A stretch of 36,364 bases of DNA from Hellea sp. (GTDB taxonomy: Bacteria > Pseudomonadota > Alphaproteobacteria > Caulobacterales > Maricaulaceae): the NCBI GenBank assembly GCA_029250925.1, contig JAQXEH010000007.1:1-36364 (forward strand), given 5' to 3'. Under the pieces are notes generated by a model that saw only the letters and a program-made list of their open reading frames with translations, was not told the origin of the DNA and ran no database searches. This document shows, piece after piece, positions 33,499 to 36,364 of this stretch. The position numbers were made by a program, and so were the translations under genes. Position 1 is the first letter of the stretch; the number at the start of each line of letters is the position of its first letter.

Positions 33499-34824
33499 CT
33501 AATTAAATACACGATTAAAAATCGTTTCAACATGCTTTAAATGATATTCATCGTCAAACATGCTTTGTACTTGTTCATCCGTCAGCAATTTCATTATATC
33601 TGTATCAGATAAAATTAAAGCCTTGAATGACCCTTCACCTGCGCTACCGTCTTCGCGAAATATATCCCATACCCTCATCGCGTTTCTTTGCACTAATCTA
33701 TAAGCACTTTCTCTTTGTTCTCCCGCTTGTGTTAAAGCGAGTAGAAGTCTTTGGCTGTTATGTAAGCCGCCAAGTCTATCCATATTAGATTTCATTTTTT
33801 CTGGGTAGACAACCAAGTTTTCAATAACTCCAGCCAGTCGATGAAGAGCAAAGTCTAAATGCGCTGTTGCATCTGGTGCAATCCCGCGCTCGACTGAACT
33901 GTGAGAAATATCACGTTCATGCCAAAGAGCAACATTTTCTAAAGCGGGTGTAACTGCCATTCTCACTAGCCTAGCCAGGCCTGTTAAGTTTTCTGTTAGA
34001 ACTGGGTTTCTCTTGTGCGGCATGGCAGATGAACCTTTCTGCCCTTTGGAAAAAAATTCTTCTGCTTCAAGAACTTCAGTTCTTTGAAGGTGCCTAATTT
34101 CTACTGCAACATTTTCTATAGAACTTGCTATAACACCAAGTGTAGAGAAATATGCCGCATGCCTATCTCGCGGGATGATTTGTGATGATACGGGCTCTAC
34201 ATGCAAGCCCATTTTTTTAGCTACATGTTGTTCAACTGATGGATCTATGTTTGCGAACGTACCAATTGCTCCAGATATAGCGCACACAGATATTTCTTCG
34301 CGCGCTGATAACAACCTAATTTTATTACGAGAAAATTCAGCATAAAAACGAGCGAGTTTAATTCCAAATGTTGTCGGTTCTGCATGAATTCCATGACTTC
34401 TACCGATAGTGATTGTGTTTTTATGTTCGAAGGCGAGGTTTTTTAGTGCATCCAATACTCTATCAATACCCAAGAGAAGTATGTCTGTAGCTCTAGTAAG
34501 TTGAACTGACAGAGTTGTATCTAATATGTCTGAGCTAGTGAATCCTTGATGAACAAATCTGGAGTCGTCACCGATAAACTCAGCTAAGTGCGTTAGGAAT
34601 GCTATTACGTCATGCTTAACTTCCCGTTCTATTTCATCTATTTTTGATACATTAAATTCAACATTTCCGCCTCGCTTCCAAATATTTTCTGCTGATTCTT
34701 TTGGAATAACACCGATTTCAGCAAGGGCGTCACAACCATGAGCTTCAATTTCAAACCAAATTTTGTACTTAGTTGCTGCTGACCATATTTCAGTCATTTC
34801 TTTGCGCGCATATCGATTAATCAT
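33499..34824 (-). CDS. purB: Adenylosuccinate lyase
   Basis: It cleaves SAICAR to AICAR and adenylosuccinate to AMP, releasing fumarate, acting in two steps of purine synthesis. The 441-residue protein belongs to the fumarase/aspartase superfamily. It shows the signature GSSAMPHKRNPV with the catalytic loop serine, TSSDILDTTLSVQL, and GRSHGIHAEPTTFGIKLA with the catalytic histidine. The start MINRYARKEM is the usual one. A perfect TATAAT on the leftward strand (34845-34850) lies about 20 bases upstream and may be its -10 box. The 113-base gap to purC, with its own hairpin, suggests purC has a separate leader. Confidence 0.96.
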   Translation of the reverse strand: MINRYARKEMTEIWSAATKYKIWFEIEAHGCDALAEIGVIPKESAENIWKRGGNVEFNVSKIDEIEREVKHDVIAFLTHLAEFIGDDSRFVHQGFTSSDILDTTLSVQLTRATDILLLGIDRVLDALKNLAFEHKNTITIGRSHGIHAEPTTFGIKLARFYAEFSRNKIRLLSAREEISVCAISGAIGTFANIDPSVEQHVAKKMGLHVEPVSSQIIPRDRHAAYFSTLGVIASSIENVAVEIRHLQRTEVLEAEEFFSKGQKGSSAMPHKRNPVLTENLTGLARLVRMAVTPALENVALWHERDISHSSVERGIAPDATAHLDFALHRLAGVIENLVVYPEKMKSNMDRLGGLHNSQRLLLALTQAGEQRESAYRLVQRNAMRVWDIFREDGSAGEGSFKALILSDTDIMKLLTDEQVQSMFDDEYHLKHVETIFNRVFN

Positions 34825-34844
34825 AAGTAACTCACTGTATATTT

Positions 34845-34850
34845 ATTATA
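34845..34850 (-). promoter_or_regulatory. Candidate purB -10 box
   Basis: TATAAT on the leftward strand, about 20 bases before the purB ATG. No matching -35 is visible at 16-18 bases, so the assignment is tentative in AT-rich DNA. Confidence 0.3.
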
Positions 34851-34896
34851 TGCCTTAAGGGCAGGGTAGGTGTTTGGCCAACATAATTTTGATTGA

Positions 34897-36225
34897 CTAT
34901 TCATTTGCTAGTTTTTTATTTCGGATATCAGCTATTTCCCAGTCCTTTGGAAGTGTTTTTGCTGCCCAAAAAAATGATATTACCGATAGAATATATGGAA
35001 ACACTAAAGATGATATAGCCAGTCTCAGAGCATGAGTGTCTCCGTACTTGTAGGAAAGAGACTCGCTCAACATACCTACAAAAGTTGGACCACCGCCGAG
35101 GGCAATAATATTTAGCACTAAGAAAAATAGAGCTGTAGACATAGCTCGCATATTTATGGGTGCAAGTGTTTGTGCTGCAGCAAAACTTGGACCAAGATAA
35201 AATCCTGCAGAAATTAGATACACGGTAATTAGTCCAAGGTGAAGATAAATATTTTGAACCCAAAAAGCTGCAACTAGACAAGGTACACCTATTATAAGCA
35301 CGGCCCCCGGCATAATTCCATAAAAGCTAATGTTCTTGTGAGCTAATTTCTCTGTGATAACAGCTCCAAAGTAGGTTCCAGCACCATAACCGAGCAGATG
35401 TATCATTCCTAGCCAAAACATAATCCATTCAAATTTATTGTTATCTGGATTTGGCATGTACTCTGGCTTGAATCTCATTATGTAATCGACTCCCCAAGCT
35501 GATACCGCATACCCTCCAAAGCTAACCCATGCAATTCCCATGCACATAGCCCACCAGCTTGGAATTTTAGCTAAAACTGTGACTGACTCCCGTATTGAAA
35601 CTGTTTTTAAATTTATGTTTTTTCCATCCATTTGTCCTCGTTTTGGTTCTTTGATAATTATTGCTAGAATCATAGCCAGTAAAATTCCGGCAACACCTAA
35701 AATGTAGAGTGTTCCTCTCCAGCCAAATTTTTCTACTAGGGCGCCAGCTAACAGATAAGAAAAGCCTATTCCGATAGGAATTCCCAAAGAATAAATGCCT
35801 AAAGCCGAAGCCCTTTTTTCTTTAGGGTATAAGTCTGATATAATAGAGTGTGACGGCGGTGAACCCCCGGCCTCACCGATTCCGACCCCAATTCTTGCAA
35901 GAAACATCTGCATAAAACTTCCAGCCATGCCTGTAAGTGCAGTAAATCCGCTCCATGCAATTAAGGAAACTGTGATTATTTTTTTTCTACTATAACGATC
36001 CGCTAGCCAAGCAATTGGTATGCCTACTATGGAGTACAAGAGTGCAAAAGCTAACCCTTTCAACCACCCTAACTGCGCATCAGTGAGCCCCATTTCATTT
36101 TTTATGAAAGGGGACAATATACCAATAATTTGCCTATCTATAAAGCTTATTACATACATTAACGTAAGTAGCCAAAGTACTGTAGTTCTGTAACTTTTAC
36201 TCTCTACGGTCAATGAGTTGTTCAT
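34897..36225 (-). CDS. Spinster-like major facilitator superfamily transporter
   Basis: A 442-residue, 12-helix MFS permease. The first loop holds the MFS motif A-like sequence WLADRYSRKKII, and the N-terminal SFIDRQIIGILSPFIKNEMGLTDAQLGWLKG block is characteristic of the Spinster-like branch. In that branch, substrates include sphingolipids in animals and are mostly unknown in bacteria. A conserved GIGEAGGSPPSHSIISDLYP segment follows in helices 4-5. The ATG has GGGAAAG upstream. It lies 33 bases after map on the same strand and 72 bases before purB. Nothing in the sequence ties it to purine uptake, so that idea would be speculation. Confidence 0.9.
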   Translation of the reverse strand: MNNSLTVESKSYRTTVLWLLTLMYVISFIDRQIIGILSPFIKNEMGLTDAQLGWLKGLAFALLYSIVGIPIAWLADRYSRKKIITVSLIAWSGFTALTGMAGSFMQMFLARIGVGIGEAGGSPPSHSIISDLYPKEKRASALGIYSLGIPIGIGFSYLLAGALVEKFGWRGTLYILGVAGILLAMILAIIIKEPKRGQMDGKNINLKTVSIRESVTVLAKIPSWWAMCMGIAWVSFGGYAVSAWGVDYIMRFKPEYMPNPDNNKFEWIMFWLGMIHLLGYGAGTYFGAVITEKLAHKNISFYGIMPGAVLIIGVPCLVAAFWVQNIYLHLGLITVYLISAGFYLGPSFAAAQTLAPINMRAMSTALFFLVLNIIALGGGPTFVGMLSESLSYKYGDTHALRLAISSLVFPYILSVISFFWAAKTLPKDWEIADIRNKKLANE

Positions 36226-36258
36226 GCTTTCCCTTTTTTTGAAGGCATTAAATAATTT

Positions 36259-36364
36259 CTAATATGGGGGCTTGTTTAATCCTTTTGGGGATGAAGTAAA
36301 TATTTCATAACCATCCTTTGTAACACCAATCGAGTGTTCAAGCTGGGCTGTCAGTTTCTTATCT
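36259..36364 (-). CDS. map: C-terminal end of methionine aminopeptidase, cut by the right window edge
   Basis: The leftward frame entering from the right edge ends at a TAG (36259-36261) and reads LTAQLEHSIGVTKDGYEIF followed by TSSPKGLNKPPY. This is the usual C-terminus of type I methionine aminopeptidase, including the catalytic-site glutamate in QxEHxIGVT. About 34 residues are visible; the metal-binding region lies outside the window. The enzyme removes initiator methionine from new proteins. The gene is immediately upstream of the MFS gene. Confidence 0.85.
   Translation of the reverse strand, partial: DKKLTAQLEHSIGVTKDGYEIFTSSPKGLNKPPY

Noticed and set aside
34897-36225. Purine transporter linked to the purine genes
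   Set aside because: The sequence is Spinster-like MFS and not a known nucleobase transporter family; adjacency alone is not evidence.
1-36364. Mobile elements, CRISPR arrays, prophage or defence genes
   Set aside because: I saw no transposase, integrase, long direct repeats, spaced repeat array or defence-type domains; all genes fit a conserved chromosomal core with a few accessory genes.

Overview
The window looks like ordinary chromosome from a free-living, AT-rich alphaproteobacterium, probably a marine streamlined lineage. This is an inference; I could not run a phylogeny. The evidence is the gene set and order: a CckA-type hybrid kinase followed by recA, alaS and a eukaryote-type NADP isocitrate dehydrogenase; serS-surE-pcm; purB-purC-purS-purQ-purL-bolA with a monothiol grxD nearby; a DksA that has lost most zinc-finger cysteines; a class II DAHP synthase; and alphaproteobacterial SOS boxes (GTTC-N7-GTTC) in front of recA. 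Genes are tightly packed, often overlapping by 1-4 bases. I see no mobile element, CRISPR array, rRNA or tRNA gene.

Layout. The left edge holds the start of a leftward membrane protein (1-342). aroG (rightward) and an HU gene (leftward) converge on a shared bidirectional terminator. A Gfo/Idh/MocA oxidoreductase and a membrane-anchored beta-lactamase-family protein form a coupled pair (2514-4642). nadE and gltX follow. A 290-base gap then carries a strong intrinsic terminator and a possible small RNA, before the serS-surE-pcm-lipoprotein operon (8032-11375). Leftward prfC and a MoxR-type ATPase (11377-13891) come next, then dksA, a DUF885 lipoprotein (leftward), and cckA, recA and alaS (16474-22992). 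Leftward icd diverges from trmJ and a small membrane gene. rarD (leftward), rpsD (rightward), grxD (leftward) and a secreted zinc-peptidase/TPR protein (rightward) follow. The right end is a long leftward block, map-MFS-purB-purC-purS-purQ-purL-bolA (36364 to 29254).

Functional themes. The block spans translation (gltX, serS, alaS, prfC, rpsD, trmJ, map), stringent and cell-cycle control (dksA, cckA), DNA repair (recA), de novo purine synthesis (the PurSQL complex, PurC, PurB), protein repair (pcm), and iron-sulfur or thiol homeostasis (bolA, grxD).

The less ordinary content is mostly non-coding. It includes a candidate terminator-ended small RNA with a C-rich loop between gltX and serS, and two oppositely oriented SOS boxes 33 bp apart upstream of recA. 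Leader hairpins appear to sequester the Shine-Dalgarno sequence of recA, icd and possibly rpsD. nadE looks leaderless, and TAATG stop-start junctions link purS-purQ-purL-bolA. I found no clear new defence or mobile system.
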